Shown one piece after another: positions 55,332 through 64,000 of a stretch of 64,000 bases of DNA. Positions within the stretch are counted from its first letter, which is position 1; each line of letters opens with the position of its first letter. The notes under the pieces were generated by a model that saw only the letters and a program-made list of their open reading frames with translations, did not search any database and was not told the origin of the DNA. Where the stretch lies: NCBI GenBank assembly GCA_013178045.1, contig JABLXP010000004.1, positions 1-64,000 on the forward strand, read 5' to 3'. Origin of the DNA: Bacillota bacterium (lineage in GTDB: Bacteria > Bacillota > Ch66). The translations under genes were made by a program, and so were the position numbers.

Positions 55332-56342
55332 ATGAGCGACGAAAGAGTACTCTTGGCGCACGGGGCCGGGGGCAAGATGTCTCAACAATTGATAGAGCGG
55401 GTGTTTAAGAAAAAGTGGACGAATCACGCTCTGGAGCCCCTACTCGATGCGGCTGTCCTTTCCCTCCCCGGTAAGCACATCGCTGTGACCACCGACTCTT
55501 TTGTAATAACCCCTATCTTCTTTCCTGGCGGCGACATAGGTAAATTGGCAGTAGCGGGAACGGTAAACGATCTGATTGCAATAGGTGCAGTTCCCCTCTA
55601 TTTAGCGGCAGCCTTTATAATCGAAGAAGGTTTCAAGATTGCCGATCTCGAGGCTTTGGCCGACTCCATGGCCCAAACAGCCAGTCAGGCCGGGGTGAAG
55701 CTGGTTACCGGCGATACCAAAGTAGTGGAAAGGGGAAGTGCTGACGGTATTTTTATTACGACTACCGGAGTAGGATTTATGCCTCTTGGTATCGAATACC
55801 AACCCCAACGAATCGAGCCAGGAGACAAAGTCATCCTCACGGGAAATGCAGGTGACCATGGGCTTGCCATCCTGGCTCAGCGCGAGGGTTTGAGTTTTAC
55901 TACCCCTGTTGTAAGTGACTGTCGTCCTCTGATCCGGTTAGGGGAAGTTACCAGAGCTTATGGTCCGGCGATTAAGTGTTTGCGCGACCCCACCCGGGGC
56001 GGGGTAGCCACTGTTTTGAATGAGTTGGCCCAGCAATCGGGGACGTGTTTCCACATACGGGAAAGAGATATACCGATTGCTCCGGCTGTTAGAGGAGCAT
56101 GCGAGATGTTAGGTATGGATCCCCTTTACCTGGCCAACGAGGGAAAAATGGTGATTATTGTCTCCTCTGATGCTGCCTCGCAGGTACTGACTGCGTTAAG
56201 GCAAATACCAGAGGCTGCCGACGCTGCCCTTATAGGGGAGGTTAAGGCCGAGCCTCGAGGAATGGTTGTACTTAAAACCGAGATCGGGGCCGAGCGCATT
56301 CTTGGTATGCTGGAAGGGGAACACCTGCCGCGTATCTGCTGA
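55332..56342 (+). CDS. hypE: Hydrogenase expression/formation protein HypE
   Basis: The 336-residue protein dehydrates the thiocarbamate on its C-terminal Cys to thiocyanate. It starts LLAHGAGGKMSQQLIE, has the ATP-binding DSFVITPIFFPGGDIG and VTGDTKVVERG, and ends in the required LPRIC with terminal Cys. ATG 55332 is chosen for AGAGGTG upstream. No hydrogenase structural genes are in the window. Confidence 0.96.
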   Translation: MSDERVLLAHGAGGKMSQQLIERVFKKKWTNHALEPLLDAAVLSLPGKHIAVTTDSFVITPIFFPGGDIGKLAVAGTVNDLIAIGAVPLYLAAAFIIEEGFKIADLEALADSMAQTASQAGVKLVTGDTKVVERGSADGIFITTTGVGFMPLGIEYQPQRIEPGDKVILTGNAGDHGLAILAQREGLSFTTPVVSDCRPLIRLGEVTRAYGPAIKCLRDPTRGGVATVLNELAQQSGTCFHIRERDIPIAPAVRGACEMLGMDPLYLANEGKMVIIVSSDAASQVLTALRQIPEAADAALIGEVKAEPRGMVVLKTEIGAERILGMLEGEHLPRIC

Positions 56343-56439
56343 CGTGACCAGAGGCACAACGTCAAGGCCAGGTGCTTGTTATTTATTGTAAATTGTAAAA
56401 AAACAGGTAGCATGGCAAGATATGCAAATGGGATACCCA

Positions 56440-56469
56440 TTGACAACCAATTTAGACATGTATTATCAT
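56440..56469 (+). promoter_or_regulatory. Sigma-A promoter of groESL
   Basis: TTGACA at 56440-56445 with TATCAT at 56464-56469, spacer 18. The HrcA operator follows directly. Confidence 0.7.
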
Positions 56470-56476
56470 ATAATTG

Positions 56477-56503
56477 TTAGCACTCAAACTGAACGAGTGC
56501 TAA
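56477..56503 (+). promoter_or_regulatory. CIRCE operator for HrcA
   Basis: TTAGCACTC, nine bases, GAGTGCTAA: a perfect CIRCE element immediately after the promoter. HrcA should repress groESL until heat or misfolded protein titrates GroEL. Confidence 0.98.
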
Positions 56504-56530
56504 CAAGATGCGCCGAGGGGGGTGAAGTCA

Positions 56531-56821
56531 ATGCAACTTCGACCCCTGGCTGATCGGGTAGTGGTAAAAGTTGTGGAAAAAGAAGAGAAAACCGCTGGTG
56601 GGGTTATTCTACCCGATACAGCAAAGGAAAAGCCTCAGGAGGCGGAGGTGATCGCGGTGGGTCCAGGTCGGACGCTAGATAATGGCACTACTATTGCTCC
56701 TGAGGTGAAAGTTGGGGACAGGGTCGTTTTCGCCAAGTATAGCGGTACTGAAGTGAAGGTAGACGGCGAAAAATACCTGATCCTGCGGGAAAGTGACATC
56801 TTAGCGATATTTAAAGTTTGA
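56531..56821 (+). CDS. groES: Co-chaperonin GroES
   Basis: The 96-residue protein is a typical Gro[29 protein letters not shown] with the mobile loop, and [27 protein letters not shown] 56531 follows GAGGGGGGTG. The upstream GTG at 56522 is less likely. Confidence 0.97.
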   Translation: MQLRPLADRVVVKVVEKEEKTAGGVILPDTAKEKPQEAEVIAVGPGRTLDNGTTIAPEVKVGDRVVFAKYSGTEVKVDGEKYLILRESDILAIFKV

Positions 56822-56829
56822 TTTTTTAA

Positions 56830-58470
<1,641 letters not shown>

Positions 58471-58505
58471 AAATGTGTATTACTGATACATGTATTGTAT
58501 AACTT

Positions 58506-58535
58506 GGGACTGAACAGTTGTTCAGTCCCATTTAC
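58506..58535 (+). terminator. Intrinsic terminator after groEL
   Basis: GGGACTGAAC pairs with GTTCAGTCCC over a four-base loop, followed by ATTTACTTGTTT. Confidence 0.8.
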
Positions 58536-58620
58536 TTGTTTATTTATGTGTCGATGCATATTAATCAGTAAAATGTCCAAAATACATAGTGAAAAAACTG
58601 CGCGAAAGTGGGGTAGTGAA

Positions 58621-59055
58621 ATGCCATTAATTCCATACGAGCCTTTTAGACAATTAGATCAATGGCGGAGAGAGATGGACAGATTTTTTAACGAGACCTG
58701 ACGATTCCCATTTGCGCCGGCCGTGGCCGAGCCGAGAATTGATGTGTACGAGACAGAGAGTGAGGTGATTGCTGCTTGCGAGATTCCAGGTCTGGAAAGG
58801 CGAGAGGATGTTCATATTGATGTTGACGACAATATATTGACCATCAGTGGAAGTATCAATCGCACCAACGAAGTGCAAGAGGAACAAATGTACCGTCGGG
58901 AGAGATTTATTGGTCGTTTTCAACGGTCAGTTGCTTTGCCCAGCAAGGTGATATCAGAGGAAGCGAAAGCAATTTATAGGAATGGTATATTAGAAGTGAG
59001 AATACCCAAAGCCAGGCCAGAAACGAGAAGACGGGTAGATATCGAATTTCACTAA
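58621..59055 (+). pseudogene. Hsp20/alpha-crystallin small heat-shock protein interrupted by in-frame TGA
   Basis: From ATG 58621 the frame reads MPLIPYEPFRQLDQWRREMD, then FFNET and a TGA at 58699-58701, and continues in the same frame RFPFAPAVAEPRIDVYE into a complete alpha-crystallin domain ending at 59055. The domain has AACEIPGLERREDVHIDVDD and the C-terminal IPKARPE with an I-x-I-like RIPK. Restoring one codon gives a normal Hsp20 of 144 residues. A GTG at 58723 could start the crystallin domain alone, but it has no ribosome site. A nonsense mutation is the simplest reading. Confidence 0.8.
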
Positions 59056-59076
59056 AGCTAGGAGGTGAGAAGAAAA

Positions 59077-59211
59077 GTGGCGAAGAGAGAGAAGGATGTT
59101 AATGGCAAGAAGAAGACCGCCGAAAAGGTCAAACCAAGGGGACCATTGTCTCCAGAACCTGACCTGATTCCTGGAACAGAAGCCGGCGAAGCGATCCCGG
59201 AAAAGAAATAG
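59077..59211 (+). CDS. 44-residue Lys/Pro-rich small protein, unknown function
   Basis: GTG 59077, with TAGGAGGTGAG upstream, opens a 44-codon frame: a Lys-rich N-terminal half (AKREKDVNGKKKTAEKVK) followed by a Pro/Glu-rich tail (RGPLSPEPDLIPGTEAGE). It follows the hsp20 gene by 21 bases and ends before a terminator, so it is probably the last gene of that transcript. Likely unstructured; I do not recognise it. Confidence 0.65.
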   Translation: MAKREKDVNGKKKTAEKVKPRGPLSPEPDLIPGTEAGEAIPEKK

Positions 59212-59218
59212 CTTTCAT

Positions 59219-59249
59219 AAACAGTCACCCTGGTGGTGGCTGTTTTTAA
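59219..59249 (+). terminator. Intrinsic terminator after the small protein gene
   Basis: ACAGTCACC and GGTGGCTGT form a 9-bp stem with one G-T pair, followed by TTTT. Confidence 0.8.
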
Positions 59250-59261
59250 CTTAATGAATAT

Positions 59262-59290
59262 TTGACAACCAATTTCCCTTCGGCTACAAT
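59262..59290 (+). promoter_or_regulatory. Sigma-A promoter of hisS-aspS
   Basis: TTGACA at 59262-59267 and TACAAT at 59285-59290, spacer 17. Confidence 0.85.
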
Positions 59291-59320
59291 ACTGCTATGG
59301 TAGCAATTTGTTAAATTTGA

Positions 59321-59590
59321 ATGCGATGATCAGGAGAGTAGCTTGGAACTGCGTCGCCAGGGAGGAGACACCGTGACTGAAAGTGACTCTCGACGTCGGC
59401 CAGGTGAAAAACACCTGGGAGTGGGTTGCCTGAAAGAGGTTAAAAAGCAAGTAAGGTAACTCGGGTGGCCGCCGTTAACCGGCTGGAAGCGGAGTAACCG
59501 ATAGGTTATTCAATTAGGGTGGCACCGCGGGAAGACCTCTCGTCCCTACACGAAGTTTAGTGTTGGCATGAGGGGCTTTTATTTTATATT
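59321..59590 (+). promoter_or_regulatory. T-box leader of hisS-aspS
   Basis: The leader starts with GCGATGATCAGGAGAGTAG, contains the Stem I distal element GGAGGAGACACCGTGACTG, a CCAGGTG/CACCTGG hairpin at about 59401-59419, and the T-box TTAGGGTGGCACCGCGGG at 59515-59532. The terminator uses GACCTCTCGTCC and the later TGAGGGGC before TTTTATTTTAT. The specifier (His or Asp) could not be placed with certainty. Confidence 0.92.
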
Positions 59591-59626
59591 TTATTATATT
59601 ATAGCTGAGGATAGGGAGGGGTATCT

Positions 59627-60919
59627 TTGTTAACAACCGGTCCGCGAGGGACAAATGATATCTTGCCAGGAGAGGTCGAAAAATGGCAATACCTGGAGAG
59701 ACAGATCCGTGAACTCTGCCGGGAGTATGGGTATGCTGAGATCCGGACGCCAATTTTTGAACATACCGAGTTGTTTCAACGTGGGGTAGGTGAAACTACC
59801 GATATCGTCGAAAAGGAGATGTACACGTTCTTAGATCGGGGAGAACGCAGCATTACCTTGCGCCCAGAGGGGACAGCGCCAACGGTCAGGGCCTTTCTGG
59901 AACACAAACTGCAGGCACAACCCCAGCCCACTAAATTATTTTACATCGGGCCGATGTTCCGCTATGATCGTCCCCAGGCGGGGCGGTACCGCCAGTTTCA
60001 CCAGTTTGGGGTTGAGGTGTTTGGGTCGAATGACCCCATGGTAGATGCGGAAGTTATCGCCATGGCCATGGATTTGTACGACCGTTTAGGACTAACTGAC
60101 CTGGAACTGCAGATTAACAGCGTCGGTTGCCCAAACTGCCGAGGAAAACACCGGGAGGCCCTGCAGGCTTTCTTGCAGCCGCACCTGGAGAATCTTTGCC
60201 CAAACTGTCGTGGTCGATTCGAGCGTAACCCGATGCGGATTCTCGACTGCAAGAGCGAACACTGTCAGGCTTTAACCAGAGAGGCCCCAACGACAACCCG
60301 GTGCTTGTGCTCTGGGTGTGCGGCCCACTTTGCTGCCGTCCAGAAGTACTTAAATTTATTAAATATTCCTTACGTGGTCAATGAGCGATTGGTCCGCGGC
60401 CTGGACTACTATACCAATACCGCGTTTGAGATCGTGGCGAAGGACATTGGGGCGCAGAGTTCCATCGGGGGTGGCGGCAGATACAATGGCTTGATGGAAC
60501 AATGCGGTGGGCCGGCGCTGCCCGGCATTGGTTACGCCCTGGGCCTGGAGCGCATCTTGCTGACCTTGGAGCAGCAAGGGGTCAACCTGCCAGTGGAAAC
60601 TAATTTCGATGTTTTCATTGCTGCCCTGGGGGAAACCGCCCGGTCGCGAGTATTTCCTCTCTTGTTTGCGCTCCGTCGGCTCGGGGTCAGAGCGGACATG
60701 GATTATTTAAATCGCAGTTTAAAGGCGCAGATGAAGTATGCCAATAAATATCAAGCAAAATATACTGTGATAGTTGGTGACAACGAGTTGAGTCGAGGGG
60801 TAGCGACTGTACGGGAGATGGCAACGGGTGCTCAGGTGGAGTTACCATTGGCTGATCTGGCTGATCAGCTCAGGTCGCGGCTCGAAGACGATTTGCAGAA
60901 GGAACTTGATTTAATATAA
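59627..60919 (+). CDS. hisS: Histidyl-tRNA synthetase
   Basis: The 430-residue class II synthetase begins [12 protein letters not shown], has motif 2 in [19 protein letters not shown], the histidine-specific [16 protein letters not shown] and the C-terminal anticodon domain. The start is TTG 59627 after GGAGGGG. The insertion domain carries CPNC and CSGC-type cysteines ([16 protein letters not shown]) suggesting a zinc site, as in many Firmicutes. It is the first gene after the T-box leader. Confidence 0.96.
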   Translation: MLTTGPRGTNDILPGEVEKWQYLERQIRELCREYGYAEIRTPIFEHTELFQRGVGETTDIVEKEMYTFLDRGERSITLRPEGTAPTVRAFLEHKLQAQPQPTKLFYIGPMFRYDRPQAGRYRQFHQFGVEVFGSNDPMVDAEVIAMAMDLYDRLGLTDLELQINSVGCPNCRGKHREALQAFLQPHLENLCPNCRGRFERNPMRILDCKSEHCQALTREAPTTTRCLCSGCAAHFAAVQKYLNLLNIPYVVNERLVRGLDYYTNTAFEIVAKDIGAQSSIGGGGRYNGLMEQCGGPALPGIGYALGLERILLTLEQQGVNLPVETNFDVFIAALGETARSRVFPLLFALRRLGVRADMDYLNRSLKAQMKYANKYQAKYTVIVGDNELSRGVATVREMATGAQVELPLADLADQLRSRLEDDLQKELDLI

Positions 60920-60940
60920 ATGGTGGGAGGAGTCAAGAAG

Positions 60941-62740
60941 ATGACTGAAACCAGTGAATCAATCCAGGGGTTAAAAAGAACTCATTCCTGTGGTGAACTG
61001 ACCAGTGCTCAAGTTGGACAGAAAGTGGTATTAATGGGTTGGGTTCAGCGGCGGCGTGACCACGGAGGACTTATTTTTGTTGACCTGCGCGACCGGTCGG
61101 GTCTGGTACAGGTGGTATTCAGCCCAGAGGTGAGCCAATCGGCCTTTGCCAAAGCAGAAATCGTTCGCAGTGAGTATGTGCTGGCTGTAATTGGAGAGGT
61201 CAGACAGCGCCCGGCGGGTACGGTTAATCCTAACCTAGCTACAGGTGAAATTGAGGTTTATGCGAGGGAAACCCGCATTCTTAATAAGGCAAAGACTCCG
61301 CCATTCTACATTGAGGATGGGATTGACGTCGATGAGATTATTCGCCTGCGGTATCGCTACCTGGACTTACGAAGGCCGGAAATGCAGCGCAATCTGATCC
61401 TGCGCCACCGAGTAACCAAGGCAATGCGTGATTTTCTCGACCAGCGGGGTTTCCTCGAAATCGAAACCCCTATGCTGACGAAGAGCACACCGGAAGGGGC
61501 ACGGGACTACCTTGTGCCCAGCCGGGTTCACCCAGGCGAATTTTATGCATTGCCCCAGTCACCACAGATCTTCAAGCAGATTCTTATGGTGGCGGGGATG
61601 GAGAAATACTTCCAGATCGTGCGGTGTTTCCGGGACGAAGACCTCCGGGCCGACCGCCAACCTGAGTTCACTCAACTGGATATAGAGATGTCGTTCATAG
61701 ACCAGGATGAGATTTTGAGTTTGATGGAACAACTGGTGGCGCACATCTTCAAGCAAGCCCTGGGCAGAGAATTAACGACGCCATTTCCACGACTGACGTA
61801 TCAAGAGGCGATCAATCGTTTTGGTTCGGACAAGCCCGACTTAAGGTTTGGTCTAGAATTGAAAGATGTTTCTGATCTGGTGAATAATGTTGAGTTCAAG
61901 GTGTTTACCAATGCGTTGAAGGAAGGCGGCCAGGTCAAAGGCATAAATGCTGTGGGCTGCGCCAGCTTCTCCCGTAAAGAACTGGATGATTTAACCAGCT
62001 TTGTGGGAAATTATGGAGCAAAAGGTCTGGCCTGGATGCAGATAACGGCGGAAGGAGTCAAATCGCCGATTGCCAAGTTCTTTACCGAGGAGCAGTTGCA
62101 GACACTAATCCAGCGTTTGGAGGGCAAACCAGGTGACTTGTTGCTGTTTGTCGCTGACCAGCCAGGGGTGGTGGCTGACGCCCTTGGCCATCTCCGTCTG
62201 GAACTGGGGAATCGCTTAAACCTGATCGACCGGGATGAGTTTAAATTTGTCTGGATCGTGGAATTCCCATTACTAGAATACGACCACGAAGAAAAACGCT
62301 GGGTGGCCATGCACCATCCATTTACTTCCCCGGTAGATGAGGACATTCCGTTGATGGATACTGATCCCGGCAAGGTCAGGGCGAAGGCGTATGACCTAGC
62401 CTTGAACGGAATTGAGGTTGGCGGAGGAAGTATCCGGATTCACCGTCGAGTGATTCAGGAAAAAATGTTCCGCCTTTTGGGTTTAACTGATGATGAGGTT
62501 CAGGAGAAATTTGGGTTTATGCTGGAAGCTTTTGAGTATGGAACTCCTCCTCATGGTGGAATCGCCTTTGGGTTGGATCGGTTGGTCATGCTGATGGCTG
62601 GTCGGGAGAGCATTCGGGATGTAATCGCTTTCCCTAAGACCCAGAGCGCGACTGACTTAATGACCAGGGCACCATCGCCAGTGACACCCAAACAAGTCAG
62701 GGAACTGCACATTCGGCTCGACGTAGCGGTCAAAAAGTGA
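60941..62740 (+). CDS. aspS: Aspartyl-tRNA synthetase
   Basis: The 599-residue bacterial-type enzyme has the N-terminal OB anticodon domain ([25 protein letters not shown]), motif 2 ([21 protein letters not shown]), the GAD insertion domain, and motif 3 ([15 protein letters not shown]). ATG 60941 follows GGGAGGAG; the ATG at 60920 abuts the hisS stop and is less likely. Whether it also charges tRNA-Asn cannot be told. Confidence 0.96.
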   Translation: MTETSESIQGLKRTHSCGELTSAQVGQKVVLMGWVQRRRDHGGLIFVDLRDRSGLVQVVFSPEVSQSAFAKAEIVRSEYVLAVIGEVRQRPAGTVNPNLATGEIEVYARETRILNKAKTPPFYIEDGIDVDEIIRLRYRYLDLRRPEMQRNLILRHRVTKAMRDFLDQRGFLEIETPMLTKSTPEGARDYLVPSRVHPGEFYALPQSPQIFKQILMVAGMEKYFQIVRCFRDEDLRADRQPEFTQLDIEMSFIDQDEILSLMEQLVAHIFKQALGRELTTPFPRLTYQEAINRFGSDKPDLRFGLELKDVSDLVNNVEFKVFTNALKEGGQVKGINAVGCASFSRKELDDLTSFVGNYGAKGLAWMQITAEGVKSPIAKFFTEEQLQTLIQRLEGKPGDLLLFVADQPGVVADALGHLRLELGNRLNLIDRDEFKFVWIVEFPLLEYDHEEKRWVAMHHPFTSPVDEDIPLMDTDPGKVRAKAYDLALNGIEVGGGSIRIHRRVIQEKMFRLLGLTDDEVQEKFGFMLEAFEYGTPPHGGIAFGLDRLVMLMAGRESIRDVIAFPKTQSATDLMTRAPSPVTPKQVRELHIRLDVAVKK

Positions 62741-62899
62741 ATGGACTCAGAGCAGGCTTTCAGAAACAACCTGGGTGTTTGGTCCCGGTCGTGTAATTTT
62801 GAAAAAGGCTGGAACCCAAAGGGTTAGAGGTACTTGGCACTTGAATGAGGCCTGGGACTATGGTAATATTGAGATGGAAAAATTGAACGTTTGTAGGTT

Positions 62900-63076
62900 A
62901 ACGCCCTACTGTGTTCGTGAAGCTGCCGATAAGTTTTGAGCCAACACCAACACATAGGGAGCCTGGACTCTGGCTGTGGCTGATATGCCCCCAGCGAGGG
63001 GACATCAAAGACACTCAGGAGGGCACCCACCTGCCGAGAGCAGGTTCAAAACATCGGCCCCACGGCATGGGTGGGG
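62900..63076 (+). ncRNA. ssrS: Probable 6S RNA
   Basis: The 450-base gap after aspS contains a rod-like RNA. The 5' segment 62903-62918 pairs with 63060-63075 in a long closing stem (CCCTACT...CGTG with CACG...GGGTGGGG), and GCCGATAAGTTTTGA (62924-62938) pairs with TCAAAACATCGGC (63046-63058). The length, about 175 bases, and the position downstream of aspS match the 6S-1 RNA locus of Bacillus. 6S RNA binds and sequesters sigma-A RNA polymerase. No covariance search was possible. Confidence 0.6.
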
Positions 63077-63090
63077 TTTCCTTTTTTTGT
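63056..63090 (+). terminator. Terminator at the end of the probable 6S RNA
   Basis: CCCCAC pairs with GTGGGG around GGCATGG, followed by TTTCCTTTTTTT. The left arm is shared with the closing stem of the RNA. Confidence 0.75.
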
Positions 63091-63199
63091 GGCTTAAGAT
63101 AGCCAACGGTCTGCACCATATAAATTTGGCAATTTACTTTTTACACCAGAAATGATATCATGGCAATATCAATAAGATACTAAGATGGAGGGGATTATT

Positions 63200-64000
63200 T
63201 TGACGGAACAGAAGGCTTGGCGGATTAACGGGTTTCTGCCGCTGGCGATGATTCTCTTGCTGCTTGGGGGATCGATTTACTTTTTCATCCAGCAGGAAAT
63301 TGTGGCCGGGGTGGTCGCGGTGGTGTTGGCGATTCTGCTGGCGACGGGCATCAATGTTGTTCAGCCTAATGAGGCCAAAGTATTGACTTTTTTCGGCCGT
63401 TATATCGGCAGCATCCGGGACAGCGGCTTTTGGTTTAATGTTCCACTAGCGGTACAGAAAAAGGTCTCCTTGCGGGTGCGCAACTTTAACAGTAAAACAT
63501 TGAAAGTGAATGACGTGGAGGGTAATCCCATCGAGATTGCTGCCGTGGTGGTCTTTAAGGTAATTGATTCGGCTAAAGCCATGTTCGATGTCGATGATTA
63601 CGAGAAGTTCGTCGAAATCCAAAGCGAAGCTGCCCTGCGTCACGTTGCCACCAAGTATCCATACGATATTTTTCAGGATGAGGGATACTCGTTGCGGGGA
63701 AATGCTGACGAAGTAGCGGGTGAACTGGCCCGTGAACTCCAGGAACGGCTGACGGTGGCCGGCGTTGAGGTTATGGAGGCGCGCCTGACTCATCTGGCGT
63801 ACGCCACCGAGATCGCCAGCGCGATGCTGCAACGGCAACAGGCAACGGCGATCCTGGCAGCACGGCAGAAGATTGTTGAAGGCGCCGTGGGCATGGCCCA
63901 GATGGCGATTACTCAACTGCAGCAGGATGGTACGGTTGAACTTGATGAAGAGCGAAAAGTCGCCATGATCAATAATCTATTGGTGGCAATTGTCTCTGAT
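63200..64000 (+). CDS. SPFH/Band 7-domain membrane protein, N-terminal part
   Basis: The frame is open from TTG 63200 (with GATGGAGGGG upstream) to the right edge, 267 codons. Two N-terminal membrane helices ([18 protein letters not shown] and [17 protein letters not shown]) are followed by an SPFH domain: [53 protein letters not shown] and [22 protein letters not shown]. Such stomatin-like proteins form membrane scaffolds. The C-terminus lies outside the window. Confidence 0.9.
   Translation, partial: MTEQKAWRINGFLPLAMILLLLGGSIYFFIQQEIVAGVVAVVLAILLATGINVVQPNEAKVLTFFGRYIGSIRDSGFWFNVPLAVQKKVSLRVRNFNSKTLKVNDVEGNPIEIAAVVVFKVIDSAKAMFDVDDYEKFVEIQSEAALRHVATKYPYDIFQDEGYSLRGNADEVAGELARELQERLTVAGVEVMEARLTHLAYATEIASAMLQRQQATAILAARQKIVEGAVGMAQMAITQLQQDGTVELDEERKVAMINNLLVAIVSD

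Noticed and set aside
58699-58701. TGA in hsp20 as a selenocysteine codon
   Set aside because: Hsp20 proteins are not known as selenoproteins, the aligned site does not need a redox residue, and no clear SECIS-type hairpin directly follows.

Overview
The window looks like a chromosome segment of an anaerobic, spore-forming, flagellated member of the Firmicutes, most likely a Peptococcaceae/Desulfotomaculum-type Clostridia. Signs for this are SpoIID and BofC-like proteins, FlgG and a FlgJ-like rod protein, oxygen-sensitive enzymes (AOR, ThiH, HemZ, Hyp maturation proteins), an EtfAB-FixCX electron-transfer set, a CIRCE-controlled groESL, T-box leaders and strong AGGAGG-type ribosome binding sites with many GTG and TTG starts. 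No species is claimed. I saw no tRNA, rRNA, CRISPR array, insertion sequence or prophage.

Layout. 1-3520: end of a sodium-pump decarboxylase beta subunit, an ArgA-like acetyltransferase, flgG and flgJ-like genes (minus strand), an isochorismatase-family hydrolase, tatA. 3537-9466: SAM riboswitch followed by a cobalamin-dependent methionine synthase, a DUF39 protein, a NIL-domain ferredoxin, a UPF0280 protein and nadE; the three middle families are linked to homocysteine synthesis from aspartate semialdehyde and sulfide. 9549-10298: yebC. 10458-15475: acyl-CoA dehydrogenase, etfB, etfA, fixC, fixX and a MarR regulator. 15603-24377: M23 peptidase, BofC-like protein, ruvCAB, queH, DUF2905, spoIID, queA, tgt, yajC. 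24619-28241: MazF-like protein, HD protein, secD, secF. 28282-35859: metal-responsive leader with a CDF transporter, recJ, relA, dtd, metallo-hydrolase. 35872-38341: T-box leader with a second, incomplete T-box unit, then aroF and pheA. 38741-43249: TPP riboswitch with thiS-G-H-F-E, then a methyltransferase. 43340-47470 (minus): MoaD-like protein, AOR and two broken alcohol dehydrogenases behind a sigma-54 promoter. 47772-50942: degenerate TPP riboswitch, thiC, hemZ. 51217-56342: hypA, a hypB stub, hypF, C, D, E. 56440-59211: groESL, an interrupted hsp20, a 44-residue protein. 59262-64000: T-box with hisS-aspS, a probable 6S RNA, and the start of an SPFH-domain protein.

Functional links. Methionine supply is read by the SAM riboswitch. 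QueH, QueA and Tgt make the late steps of queuosine. SecD, SecF and YajC form the Sec accessory complex. Acyl-CoA dehydrogenase electrons can pass through EtfAB to FixCX. Thiamine synthesis is split into a thiazole operon under an intact riboswitch and thiC under a riboswitch that has lost its 5' half.

The most unusual observations are the half TPP riboswitch in front of thiC, the second T-box unit without Stem I in front of aroF, the deletion of hypB inside an otherwise complete hyp operon, the in-frame TGA in hsp20, and the cluster of homopolymer frameshifts confined to the alcohol/aldehyde locus.
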